Both the position numbers and the translations under genes were made by a program. Source: Posidonia oceanica (lineage: Eukaryota; Streptophyta; Magnoliopsida; Alismatales; Posidoniaceae). Taken from it: DNA of 64,000 bases. Position 1 is the first letter of the stretch. Each line of letters begins with the position of its first letter. Of this stretch, positions 21,303-33,273 are shown piece by piece. The notes under the pieces are model-generated. The model was not told the DNA's origin, searched no databases, and worked only from the letters and a program-made list of their open reading frames with translations. The stretch is from contig JAZBRS010000044.1 of assembly GCA_037176725.1 (NCBI GenBank), positions 7,936,001-8,000,000 on the forward strand, given 5' to 3'.

Positions 21303-23840
21303 TTTGATGAAGCAGTCCGATTAAGATTCATTCCTTTTGCAATAAAAGATAATGCTGAAAAATGGCTTTATAGTCTATCAACTAATTCAATCACCACTTG
21401 AGCCCAATTTTGCACTATATTTCTAAAAAAATATTATCCTATTCATAAGACTATTAAATTTAGAAATGAAATTCATTCATCTAAACAACAATGTGGTGAG
21501 TCTTTCTGGAAGTATTTTGATAGATTTAAGGATCTCTTAGCCCAATGTCCACACCATAGTATTGAAAAATGAAGACTATGCCAAATCATTTATGATGATT
21601 TAGATATTTCAACTAGGACAATGCTTGAGTCTATGTGTTAGGGAGAATTCATGAAGAAAAATGAGGAAGAGGCATGGGAATTTCTAGGAGAATTAGCTGA
21701 AAAAACAATGCAGTGGGAAAATACAAATGATCAATTAATTGATAAACCTACACCCTCTAGAGGTGGTATTCACTCAGTAGAGTCTTCTATAGCCACTGAA
21801 GCCAAGTACAACACCCTAACTCATAGGTTAGAAGCTCTAGAGATGAAGGAAAAAGTCTAGGTGCACCAAGTGTCTAATCCTTCTCTAGTGTGTAATCATT
21901 GCCACATGATGGATCATGTAATGGAGAAATGTCCCTCATTCATGGGTCAACCCACTCTCGAGCCTGAACAAGTACATGCTACTTTTCAAAGGCCTGGAAA
22001 TGACCCATATGCTCCCACATACAATTCGGGTTGGAGAAACCATCCAAACTTCTCATGGAACCAACAACCTCACCAAGGAGGTAATTAGTTTACTTTCTCC
22101 CAAGGCCCTCCACAGCATTCAAATCATTCTAGGCCCAATCAATCTGCAGTCCAACAGAACCTTCATGTAGAACTGCAGCACAATCCTCCCCCTCCAGGAT
22201 TTCATGACACAGAAAGAACACTGAGCACCCTAGAGAAAGGCGTGGAAGCCCTTCTCAAAGCCAATTCCCAAACCAACACCATCATGACTGCCAACAATAA
22301 GCCATAGCACGAATTGAGATGCAGTTGAGTCAGTTAGCCATGTTGGTAGGAGACAGAGAAAAGGGAACTCTGCCTAGTCAACCTATACCAAATCCTAGGG
22401 GTCAAAATCAAAGCATTCATGTGGTCCAAGACGACCGAATTCACCAGGTCAACCAAGTCAATGTTGTCGTTACATTAAGATCTGGAAATCAGGTAGACAA
22501 CCATGTTGTCATGCCTGATCATGCTGTTAGGATTCAGAAGGACTCACCTTCTGACTCGACTACACCAGTTCAATCCCACTCAAGCCAGTTTGAAGAGCCT
22601 GAGAATTCTGAAGAACCCAACAAACATGTTGGCCCCTCTAATGAGTCATCTGTGAAGCCCATGCAGAAACCCATTGTTCCATTTCCTAACAGGCTTAAAA
22701 ATAAAAAGGAATCTACACAAAGGGAAAAGATATTAGAGGTGTTTAGGCAAGTTAAGGTAAACATACCTCTCTTAGATGCAATTCAATAGGTCTTTACATA
22801 TGCCAAATACCTTAAGGACTTGTGCACTAGAAAGAGAACCACGAATGTGCCTAAGAAAGCTTTTCTAGCAGCCAATGTCAACTCTATTCTGACAAATCGA
22901 TTACCTATGAAATATAAGGACCCTAGAAGTCCCACAATCTCATGTACAATAGGTAACACTCTGATTAATAGGATTTTGCTAGATTTAGGAGCTAGTGTCA
23001 ATCTATTGCCATACTCGGTGTATTAGCAATTAGAGCTAAGTGAATTGAAACCAACTAAGGTAACATTACAGTTGGCTGATAGATCAATCAAGATCCTAGA
23101 GGAATCGTTGAAGATGTTCTGATCAAGGTTGGTGACTTTGTATATCCTGTAGATTTTGTGAGCTTAGAAACCCAACCCTCGACCAATCTTAAAGGCCAAA
23201 TTCCAGTTATCCTAGGTCGACCATTCTTAGTTACAACCAATGCTTTAATCAACTGTCGAAATGTTTCAATGAGATTAAGTTATAGAGATTTAACTATCAC
23301 ACTTAACATTTTTAATTTGGATAAGAAGTTAATCAATGAACCAAATGAGACATTTGAGGTTAACATGATTGAAGATTTTTCAGAAGAAGAAGACCTAATA
23401 GAGGATGAAATTGAATTTTATCTAGGCTACTTTGACAAAAGTTTTGAAGAGATTTTCATAGATGAATTAATGTTTGTTGAAGAAGCCAATAAGTTAACCC
23501 AATGTAGGACCCATAAGTCCAACAAGTGGTATAATCCTCATCCAGAGCCTATCATGCTTGAGCCCTCATCATTACCATCTACTATAGGACCATTAGAGCT
23601 GTGTGTCAAGCCATATCATTCAGCTCTAGTCGATTATGAATTCAAGCCCTCATTCCATATTCAATTAAATTACATGGGTTTATCTGATCTAATTCCATCT
23701 CCTTGAGAAATTCATGAAGCCCGATTGAAAGGAGTCCAGTGGTGGCTTGAGCAGGCTGTCAGACCGCCTCCTTGGCCAGATTAAGATTGTACTCCAGAGA
23801 TTGATGAGGTCATGGATTTTCATGCACTTCAATTGTGAAT
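21303..23840 (+). pseudogene. Athila-like gag and protease ORF (no pol)
   Basis: Gag starts mid-protein next to the Tekay LTR with VRLRFIPFAIKDNAEKWLYSL-type wording, then FRNEIHSSKQQCGESFWKYFDRFK and ISTRTMLESMC. A CCHC-like segment (CNHCHMMDHVMEKCPS) and a Pro/Gln-rich stretch follow, then VVTLRSGNQVD. The protease region has LDLGASVNLLPYSVY (active-site DLG instead of DTG/DSG) and VILGRPFLVTTNALINCR. The reading frame shifts and stops several times (for example TAG at 21858 and 22087). After protease comes only a short acidic tail, stopping at 23704. No RT, RNase H or integrase follows before the LTR. Confidence 0.82.
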
Positions 23841-25129
23841 ATGTATAAATTGTATATAACTTTTCTTTTCTTAGCAGTAGAAGCACTCTATCCCGAATCA
23901 GGTATCATTGTTCTAATTTTAATTATTTTTCATTGATCATATCAATTGTTGCATACATTGAGGATAATGCATGGTTTAGGTATAGGGGGAGTCTTCTTTG
24001 CGTCTTTTTCATTTTTCTTTTCATTTTCTTTAGTTAGAATCTTATTTGTATCTTTTCTCTAAAAAAATAAAATAAAATAAAATAAATAAATAAATAAAAC
24101 AAAAACAAAAACAAATTAGGAATTATCCGTAATAATTTAGCTAGCTAGGGGTGGATAAGTAACTTTGAGTTGGAGTTCAAAGGTAAAACTGATAGAATGG
24201 AATTCTCTCAAACCCTAGAATGGAGATAAAATCTAGAAAATAGCATCATCTAGATTATCTTGAAGCACATGTGTACCTTATCTTGCACTTACACTTTAGT
24301 CCTAGACTATGGAGAATAAAGGAAGACCTAAAACACTAGAGCATCAAAAGAGAAAAAGAAAAAAAAAGAGAGATTGCTGAAAGTCTAACAATCACTAAGT
24401 AACTGGGTAACCATGCCTCAAGAAGCATTGGATATTCACGTAAAAAGGTGCTTGGAAGGCATGGAAAAGAAAATTCTTGTCTTTGTGGCCTTGGTTACTT
24501 GAGTAATTAAGTTCTTAGAGGTGTCTCAACACCTGATGTCCTAAAGCCATCTGGTTAGGAAATCACCGACCTAAAGCTCGATAAATAGGTAGCCAAGAAA
24601 AAGCCTAAGAAAGCAAGAATAAAGTTCTCTAAATTATTCAAATGAGATGTAAAGGTGCTCAGGTTGGACTTGAAAATCAGTGTTAAGGACTATTTTCACA
24701 AACACAAGGTACATGTGAGTCAAATGTAAAGAAGGATGATGTGAAAGATAGGAAAAAATCTCCATGACATGAGGAGGAGAGAGAAATCTTGACTTGAGGT
24801 AGAGCTGGAGAATAAAGACTCAAGGTATTTTAGAAACTTCCTAACTTGTTAAAATATTGTGGATAGTGATAGTGTAAATAATTTTTTTATCTTTCTTTAT
24901 TTTTTCCATTTCTTCTGGGATTTTGTGGGTAGATTCGCTGCAAACCTTCACGAGACACCACTCGTCCTCTAGGGCAACCTAGGGATTTAAAGACTTGTTG
25001 CACGTGCTAAGTGCAATCGCGATTCCTGCGAAAGTGAGTTAGGATTTTTTTTCTTTATTTTTTTATTTTCTTTCTTTTGTTTGAGTTAGTTTTGCTCGAG
25101 GACTAGCAAAAGATAGGTATGAGGGTATT
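23841..25129 (+). other. 3' untranslated part of the Athila-like element, with polypurine tract
   Basis: Non-coding and A/T-rich, with an (AAATA)n/(AAAC)n simple repeat at 24062-24115. It ends in CTCGAGGACTAGCAAAAG and a purine stretch GATAGGTATGAGGGTATT directly before the LTR start, which acts as the polypurine tract. Another purine motif, TATAGGGGGAG, occurs near 23980. No gene. Confidence 0.65.
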
Positions 25130-26401
25130 TGATTAGCACATTATTCATACATGTTTTATGCCCATATTTATCTCTTTTATTCATAAATAATATTATTCGA
25201 TGTATTTTGTGCAATTTGTGCAGAAACTTTAGACCTGAAGAGAAAAGAGAAAAAGAAGGAAGAAAAATGATAAAAGATGAAAAGAAATGCAAATCCAAGG
25301 AAAAAGAAATGTAAATCCATGCAAGAGGTCAAATATACTTTTTCTACGTGTGTAAATACGAGGAGGAAGATAAGATAACAGAATTGAACAAGTCAAAGCC
25401 AATCCAGAGCCACGTGGACGCCTCCTAGGTGCCCAATTGCACATCCAGCACCTCCCAGGCGCCTGGATATGAAGATGTTGACTCAGTCTTGTGCTGTTAA
25501 CTTAATCTCTTGTAAATATCTTGTATTTGATCTTTAATTTTAGGATTTTTATCCAGATTTATCTTCGTGATAATTAAGTCCTTGTAAGCCTATAAAAGAG
25601 ACCCATTGTGTAAACCTTAGAGGGAGGATCTTCCACAGTAGGCTTAGACTTTCTTCTTCCATTGTTTTAGAGTTCTTGAAGCTTATTTTCTGTAATCAAG
25701 GTATTTTATTAATACAAGTTCATTTCTTTATCTTAATTATGTCTTGCTCTTCTCTTTCCTTATCTTTTATTTTGATGTTTTCCATTATCATGCTTGGCCA
25801 AGTTTCTAGATCTAGGGTTTTAGATGAAGTTTATGTAATTGCATATGTTGTGATTAAGTTCTTCTTTGTCTTCTCATGCTTAAATGCTATGATTATGTAG
25901 ACTGGATGTATATTACATAGATCATTCATTATTCGATAAACTTTGATAGATTAATATTGATAATATCTTTTTAAACTATGCTTAGTGAAGAATAAATTGG
26001 GGGTTGTGTATATAATCTCAGATCTATCATATATCATTTGATTTAGTTTGATTTGTGTGATTTTATCTTAGAACTTGATAATCTATGGTGCATTGCATAT
26101 AGATTATACTTGTTAGGATAAGAACCATTGAGTTAAACTATTTAGATCATGAATAAAGACAGAGAGTGGATTTAATCATGCATATTGTATTTTACATAAA
26201 TGGATTCGAAACCCTAGTTTTTAATTAATTTGATTACATCTTCTAGGTTTAGTTCTTAACCATCATCATTCTCCAACTCCTTTCAATAATTGATAATTAA
26301 TCTTTATGTTTTAAAACCCTATTCTCTGTGAGATCGACCCGTATTTTGCATCCGTACTACATAGTACCCCGTGTACTTGCGGTTAATTAAAATTCACATC
26401 A
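25130..26401 (+). mobile_element. 3' LTR of the Athila-like element
   Basis: It begins TGATTAGCACATTATTC after the purine tract and ends AAAATTCACATCA, so TGAT...ATCA are matching termini; length 1272 bp. A TATAAAAG box lies near 25592. The next bases (CTAAG) start an inverted fragment of a related LTR. Confidence 0.8.
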
Positions 26402-27190
26402 CTAAGTAATCGTAGCATTTAAGCATGAGAAAATACAAAGAAATTTAATCACAACATCTAAAATTATATAAACTTCATTTAAACCCTAGATCTAGAAATT
26501 AGTTGTACATAAAGATAATAGGAAATAAAAACTAGAATAGAAAACTTGGAATAAAAGACATAAGTGAAGAAGAAAAAATGATTTTATTGATAAAAACTAA
26601 GATTACACTAGAGGAACACTTGAAGATCTCTACAACAAAAGAGGAAGAGAGTCTAAGCCTAGAAGATGGTGGATGCTCTAGATCTATACAAGGACTCCTT
26701 TTATAGGCTTACAAAGACTTCATTATCTCGGAGACAAATCCGAGAACCAAATCTAAAAATAAATTTCAAATACAAGATATTTCCAAGTGATCAATGTCAC
26801 AGCCAAAGACTGAGTCAGCATCATCTTGATCGGGCGCCTGGAAGGCGCCTGATGCGAATTCGGGCCCCTGGGAGGCGTCCACGTCACCCTGGATCAGCTC
26901 TAACTTGGTCAATCTGTTAGCTTATTTTCCTCCTAATATTTACGCACGTGGAAAATGTGTATTTGACCTCTTGACGTATCTAGAAAATTCTTTTTCTCTT
27001 CTTCTTTAAAATATCCTTGGCTGAATTTAAATTCTTTTTATCTTTTATTCTTTTCTCTTCCTTCTTTTTCTCAATTCTTTTCAGGTCCTTAGGTTCCTGC
27101 AAAATTTACACAAAACACCTCGAGTGGCATTATTTATATACATTAATCAATAAATATGGGATAAAATATATATGAATTATGAGTTAATCA
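26402..27190 (-). mobile_element. 5' portion of a related LTR in opposite orientation, interrupted by the Athila-like element
   Basis: Read on the minus strand, it starts TGATTAACTCATAATTCATAT at 27190 and follows the neighbouring LTR colinearly: a similar CATATTTAT start, a GGCGCC-rich middle, TAGGCTTAGACT and CTCATGCTTAAATGCTA. It stops at the point matching about 25905. The rest of this LTR is expected left of the younger element, beyond the window. At 27190 it abuts MULE coding sequence. Confidence 0.75.
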
Positions 27191-29632
27191 TAAGACTCCT
27201 TGATACTTGATTTTATATGCGTACCATCAGGGAATATAAGAGATTTACATCCAGCATGAAATCCAAATATGTATGCAAAAAATGCGATAAAGGTTCTTTT
27301 AAATCTTACACATTCGGCATCACTTCATTATCACACTGCAAATCAAAATATGAACCTCAATTTATCTGTATAGCAACTTCAATATACCTCCTAAGCATGT
27401 CAAATGAAAGTGCTTCTTCCCTATATATCTATTTCCTCGCAATCTCCTTACCATTCCATGCTTGATAATAAGGAATATGAACACCGTATTCATTGGATAT
27501 ATCATTCATTAGATTAGAAGCCTTATAAAGAGGTTTACGCTTCAACTTATCTTCGACGATATTTGCAATTGATCGCCTTGAAGTCTTGAGATGACCCGTT
27601 GTTCCAATACCTCCAACACAAGTATGTACATTGTTGAATGATTTTATGCAAAAGATGCCACATTCACCAACTAATGTAGCCAATATTTGTTGAAAATAAT
27701 CTATGATATATTTAATTTTGATTATAACAAATTGAACTAATGATATTACTTGAAAAAATATTCTTCAGTTAATTTTAAGATAAGTGAAATATCTGAGGAA
27801 AGTCAACCTGTGAAGAATATCAAGTAAAGCATTGAATGCAGAAGGAAATTCTACATCAAGGGACTACATGAAGACAAGAAGAAATCCAAGACAATATTAT
27901 TTCATGTTGTAATATTTTATATGTAAATTGTTCTTCATTGTTGTACTCCTAGAATAGATGTAAAAGATCTTCCAAGACATCCCAAAACTTCTAGGAAAAT
28001 ATCCACACCCAAACTAGAGGAAAACACTTAGAAGAATTCTAAAGTTTAGAAGACATGTCAGAATCGGCATCCCGATATTGACCGGTATACCGAACCTGAA
28101 CTTAAGAGCCTAAACGGAAAACCAATCTACACCGGTATACCGAACCTGAACTTAAAAGAAAAATTCATTTAAATATGACCGTTAGAGCCTAAACGGAAAA
28201 CTGATCTACAACGGTATACCGATTTCCAGAGATATCCAAACGGTCTACCGGTACACCGTTATCAAGGTCTGAGAATTTACAACTCAGATTAAATTCGAAA
28301 CACCGATATAAAACGGAATACTGATTTAGTCGAACGTTGGAGATTTTCGGTCGACCGATCATTTTCGGAATACCGATTATACTAGTCGTTTGTGAACGTT
28401 GTACTATCCATTAGACACAAACTTGGACCTTACTACACCTATAAATAGGACTCCCAAGGACCGCCTATGACACACCAATACCGATCAGATTATATACTAC
28501 TCATTGCTAAGCTTATTTCCCATCATTAGTGAAAATTCTCCCAAGTTAGTTAAAAAGAGCTTCATTGTTTTCAAAGAACTAAATTCTGTTTTGGGAGATC
28601 AAAAGAGATACTATCTGTAAAAGCTTATTGTGAACAAGATGATTGCTTCTCTAGCTGTGAGAAGGATTCTGCTGGATTTGCAGATGAGGCTTCTATTTTC
28701 ATCAAGTAAGTGTAATTTACATTGATAATATTAAGAGAACTCCAGAGGAGATCTAAGAGTGGACTAGACCGGATTGACTGAACCACTATACATCTGTGTG
28801 TTATATTTCATTGCCTCTTTTCCTCTTCTGTGTATGATTTAAGTAGAATACAACTTTATTGATTGCTTGCATACATTTGCCTAAGTAAAGTTAAGTGAAA
28901 TAATTCAAATATAAAAAAAAAGTTTAAAAACTCTATTCACCCCCCTCTAGAGTAGTCACTCGATCCTAACAATATTTGCCATGCACAATTATCTTTCGCA
29001 CATGTCGCCTTCACTATTTGTGGCTCACTTTTCAACAACTTATAATCAAAACCCCAAGTATTAGCATAATTACGAAGAGCATCTTGAAAACATTTAACAT
29101 TGTCAAATTCTTGACCAACTCTAGTTAATTCATTTGCGAAAAGCTCAATCATCTTCTTTTTGGCTTTAGGACTACTACTCTCATTATCAATCCAATCAAC
29201 AATTGGTTTTTTGAAATGCTGTCTTGGACAAATGTCCTTTCGTAATAAACTCTTATATTCTTGGCTAGATCAATGAGTATAAGAATGACTGTCACAAATA
29301 TTAACTCTAGAAGCTTCATCAAATATTCTTAGTTTTGCACTTGGTAAGCCTTGACGAACATGTAACTCAAACATGCAAGATACATCTAAATCAGCTAATA
29401 TGGAAGTATTGAAAGAGACTCCACTGGGCATAACATATTTCAAAGTAATAATATCCGAATTCAATTTTTCCCAAAATGAGCAAACTGTTTTGATAATGCT
29501 ATTAAATGTTATCTCGCTTACTATGTATCCCATTCTAATTTCTGATTTATAATGGAAAGCAACTAGCAAAGTATTGTAAAAATCCATTTCAATCCTGCAA
29601 TAAAAACATTGAATGCTTATCAAAAAGATCAA
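27191..29632 (-). pseudogene. MULE (Mutator-like) transposase, split by a solo LTR and truncated by another LTR
   Basis: Minus-strand pieces: an N-terminal region (29632-29270), then the MuDR DNA-binding segment VGQEFDNVKCFQDALRNYA with FDYKLLKSEPQIVKATCAKDNCAWQI (29152-28977). After the solo LTR come LATLVGECGIFCIKSFNNVHTC, IANIVEDKLKRKPLYKA and IPYYQAWNGKEIAR. The last piece ends with RFKRTFIAFFAYIFGFHAGC and IFPDGTHIK, the first catalytic Asp region of the MULE DDE domain. Stops occur near 27428 and 27368. The rest of the catalytic domain is displaced beyond the inserted stack. No terminal inverted repeat was found. Confidence 0.85.
27688..28971 (+). mobile_element. Copia-type solo LTR with 5-bp target duplication
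   Basis: It starts TGTTGAAAATAATC and ends CACCCCCCTCTAG...GATCCTAACA, an LTR end typical of plant Ty1/copia elements. It is flanked by ATATT at 27683-27687 and 28972-28976. Removing the LTR and one ATATT rejoins the MULE frame exactly (CAWQI-LATLV). There is no internal domain, so this is a solo LTR left by LTR-LTR recombination. A CGGTATACCG-type motif cluster lies at 28070-28380. Confidence 0.92.
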
Positions 29633-30980
29633 TACACTTTACTAATTAGATGTGTAAAATATACTTTATCAATTATATTTTACATTACACAATTATGCAT
29701 TTGGAATTTGATTACATTCGAATTCCAATGTGTTGCCAAACATGGGTATAGAATTACATCAAATCTGACTTTGATCACAAGAAATCACATTCATTCACAG
29801 TCAACAAAACATGACAACTAAGCTAGAAGCAAATATAACCTAATAAGATTTGAATTATGCTATTTTGGAATTGTAGGCACAGACTGAAATCCTCATGAAG
29901 AAGAAAGGAAAAATTCGCAAAGAACAACATGAAAAAGAAAAAAAATCTTCATTTCTTCACCTTAGAACCTTCGGATGTATCTGTGTCCTATGCCCTCCTA
30001 TGAGAAAGCAAAAGAGCAGAGGAAGTGAGGAGGAGTCGGAAATCGATTGACACGGATTGAGAGGAATGGTGGCGGGAACGATGCGGGTCAGCGGCGATGA
30101 AGGCAAGGACGATCTTAAAGGAATGGTGCCGAGGAGGACGGGAACGATGGTGGCAGGGAGTTCCTAGTGGATTCAAACAAAATGCTCCTCTACCACCCCT
30201 ACATATTTGTCTTCTCCGCTGCACAGCAACACAAGACTTCTGTTTTGGAATTTAAGACATTTGTTTGAACTTTTTAAATGTATAGAGGAGTACAAGTATG
30301 TCCAGTTACATACAAATGGTAAGCCACAAGAGTGTTGCAGAGATCATTCATTTCCATGGGGCCACAAAAGCGCCTCCCATCCATAAATCCGACCATAGCC
30401 TAACTCTTGTCCTTGTGGGGGCAATTCTTGTGGTTCTTATGTGCCCCAACCACCACTGAATTTAACAAACCCATCACTTTCTCAAAAGATCATGTTGCAC
30501 CAGCAAAAATAGCAAGAAATGTTTGTGTTGCAATTGGTCACGGAGGTCCTAAAGCCAATCAGACAACGATACAAGAATACTTTCCTATGCAAGCTAACAG
30601 AGGCTTGGCACCAAGCACCTGCGTGAGAAACAAAAAGGCACACTCTCCATGCCACTGAATAGACGATATTCTGTTGTTGAAAATCAGGTGCTCATGGTTA
30701 CTTGTATCCCCTCCACCTCTGGAATCATGTTTTGATCTTTTTGGCAACTTCTCCTTGGCTGCTGCATGTACATACCATGATATAATAGTTCACATATGAA
30801 ACAGAACAAAGGGAATTTGATGCAAAACAGTGAAACACAATAGTTGTGAAGACCAAGCAGGTCCCACATATGAAACTGTTAGTAGAAAGATGCCCCTAAT
30901 GCCACTTAAATATGTATGAAATTGTTAGAAGAAAAGATGCCTCTAATGCCAGTTAAATAATAAGTGATACCATATAATAT
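29633..30980. other. Intergenic, upstream flank of the MULE
   Basis: Mostly A/T-rich. A GC-rich patch at 30000-30230 has an open frame on the minus strand (Arg/His/Ser-rich) that I do not recognise; it could be the MULE leader. No terminal inverted repeat of the MULE was identified. Confidence 0.4.
30560..30756 (-). other. Possible last coding exon of the minus-strand unknown gene
   Basis: On the minus strand a splice-acceptor-like ATGTACATGCAG ends near 30757. Joined in phase to the donor at 33273, it would add about a dozen codons (…QGEVAKKIKT) and stop. This is a weak, phase-based suggestion; other exons could lie in the 2.5 kb between. Confidence 0.2.
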
Positions 30981-30984
30981 GGTT

Positions 30985-31070
30985 GGTTCTTTATTTGAGG
31001 GTGAGAACAGCACGGTTGCTACTGTGACCCAGAGGTCAGGAGTTTGAGGTCAATATTACAATATAGTTCA
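30985..31070 (+). repeat. Degenerate SINE head (tRNA-like boxes)
   Basis: GTTGCTACTGTGACCCAGAGG followed by AGGAGTTTGAGG resembles the A- and B-box part of plant tRNA-derived SINEs (usual wording: TGTGACC, AGGTCACGGGTTCGAG). No target duplication or tail was identified. Confidence 0.35.
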
Positions 31071-33272
31071 AACATTCTAGGGATGACAGCAAGCAGCTTG
31101 GCGATCCAGCTTGATTTTCCAAAACAGGGTTGAATTAAGCTCGGATTTGCAACTTTAAGAAAATAACCTCAGGTTTACAAGCTGATGTGGACTAACTTTG
31201 CAAGGACATTTCAATCGCAATCTGGACTTTAAGATACCGATAAGTGATAACTAGTTGAACTTAGATAGTGTTGCAATGTAAAAAAAATGAAAAATCTAAT
31301 CCAAATAATGAAATTTGGGAAACAGGTCTGGGCCTGGGCTTGCCTACAAAATGTAAGGGACAAAAGCCAGAAGGCTTTGTCCTTGAGCCAGAAGGCCTCA
31401 GATCGACTAGGTAGGATGACCATCCAACCATGCTGATTAATTGATAGCATCAATATCCTATTCCCATAAACCACCTAATTATGTGACAAAATGCTCGAAA
31501 ACTTCGCTATTAAGCGTATCTTGCCCTAATCTCTTATGTTTTGCTTGCATCTGCATTAAGCAATGCTGAGAGCGAAGAATAATGAAATGAGTGTAGCTCG
31601 CACAGTATTGTCTCAGTTAAACCCATTGAGACACAAATCCCAATCACCCTTCTTGGAGTAACAAGTAATACCAAATGGACCAAGCACACTATTTTGTATG
31701 TACATGGTCGTCACTCTGATTGAGGGATGGGAAATTCTAATTCCAAACCCCAATAGCTATAGAACTTCAATCTGAAAAGAATGGTAAGACCCAAGATGAA
31801 CATGGACTCATTCATCCAAGAACTTATCAAGCAGATGAGATGGTTCAGCTTCATCTTTTTATATTTGGTTTAAAGTAGCTTCTCAGGAAGTCAAGGTTCC
31901 AAAATTTCCTAAGTATATATTTTGCACAAATGATACCCAACTTCTCTCGAGTTCCCTAGAAAGCTTTAAGCTAAATTTTACCCCTCTACCTATATTTTCG
32001 TTAACCTTGATTTTGATGTTGAAGTGATGATACTTGTTTGTTCTTTGCTTCAAGTTCATGTCCCCCACCACCTCTTCTCATTAGAAATAGTGAAATAGGC
32101 GATCAATTTTTTTAAGTGGTTAAATGAACATGAAACTAAGAAATGATAAGTAAGCAGTTAACTGGCAATGAAATGAGAATATTGATAATTCAGGAATATA
32201 TAAACCAAGATTCAAATCTGTGAACATCAAAGTAGCACGATAGGAAATCTAGTTAAGCAACAGAAATTAAGTTTCTTATCCAGGGAAAGAACATAGATTC
32301 AGCTTGAACAAGGATAATGATGGATTGAATTTTAAACTGTAATATTTCCATTGAAGAGTTGCAATAAATTTTTGTAGATATTGATTTGAATATGAAACAA
32401 ATATGTCAAAAAAATTAATAAACTATTGACATGCTTCAATAACATATCTTGGTGTTGGACCTAAGCGGTTTTAAAAGATTCAAATTCCAGATGCTTTATG
32501 TTTTGCTTCTAGGTTTTAGACATTTATTTTTTGATAGAAAATTCATGGTCAGTTTTACATATATTTCCTTGTGCTCTGCTTTATTTATCTCTATTTTTAT
32601 TATCAATGTCTGATTGAATTATTTTGCTTCATTCCCAAAAACCTATTAACTACTAGTATGTGGATGTAAAATTTTATAAATGGAGAATATAAAGGATGCA
32701 GATAAGAATAATAACATGGAGATTAATAAGAAAATAATTAAGAAGGTAAAACGTCGGATGCCCATAGAGCACTCATAAGGAGGTTGTTAGAAGTCATGGA
32801 GAACAATCTAGCAATTACAAAACATAAATGTTTGATGTTGTCGTCAAAGTTTTTTGCCTTTTCCAAGTCAAAAGATGATATTACGTTGCACTTATAGGTA
32901 CAACTGAAAAAAAAGCTTCAAGGCAGAAACAATCTCATAACTGCAGAACATTTTTGAATAAGAATGTCTTACAAAAGAGTCAAGTCATGACTAAAGCTCT
33001 TTTTCATTAAAGCAATTATCATTACACGTCACGATTCCAAATGCAGCACCTAGCAGCATTTTGCTGGGCCCAACAATATAAAGAAACCGAAAATGATGAA
33101 ACACAATAAATCAATAAGCACAAAACACTCATTTTGAATGAACATTTACGATTCAATTTAAAAACTTAGGAAACAAAATAGGAGCATATCAGAATCTCCA
33201 GCATACATTCAACCTGAAGGACAGCAACACATAGTATATAAATATTGAAAAAGGACCAGCCGGGTTAGTTTA
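31071..33272. other. Non-coding, presumed intron and 3' side of the unknown gene
   Basis: A/T-rich with frequent stops on all frames. Nothing recognised, apart from minor open frames that lack homology signals. Confidence 0.4.
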
Positions 33273-33273
33273 C

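Noticed and set aside
30407..30658. 83-aa plus-strand ORF
   Set aside because: No recognisable domain and no supporting splice or promoter context; likely chance.
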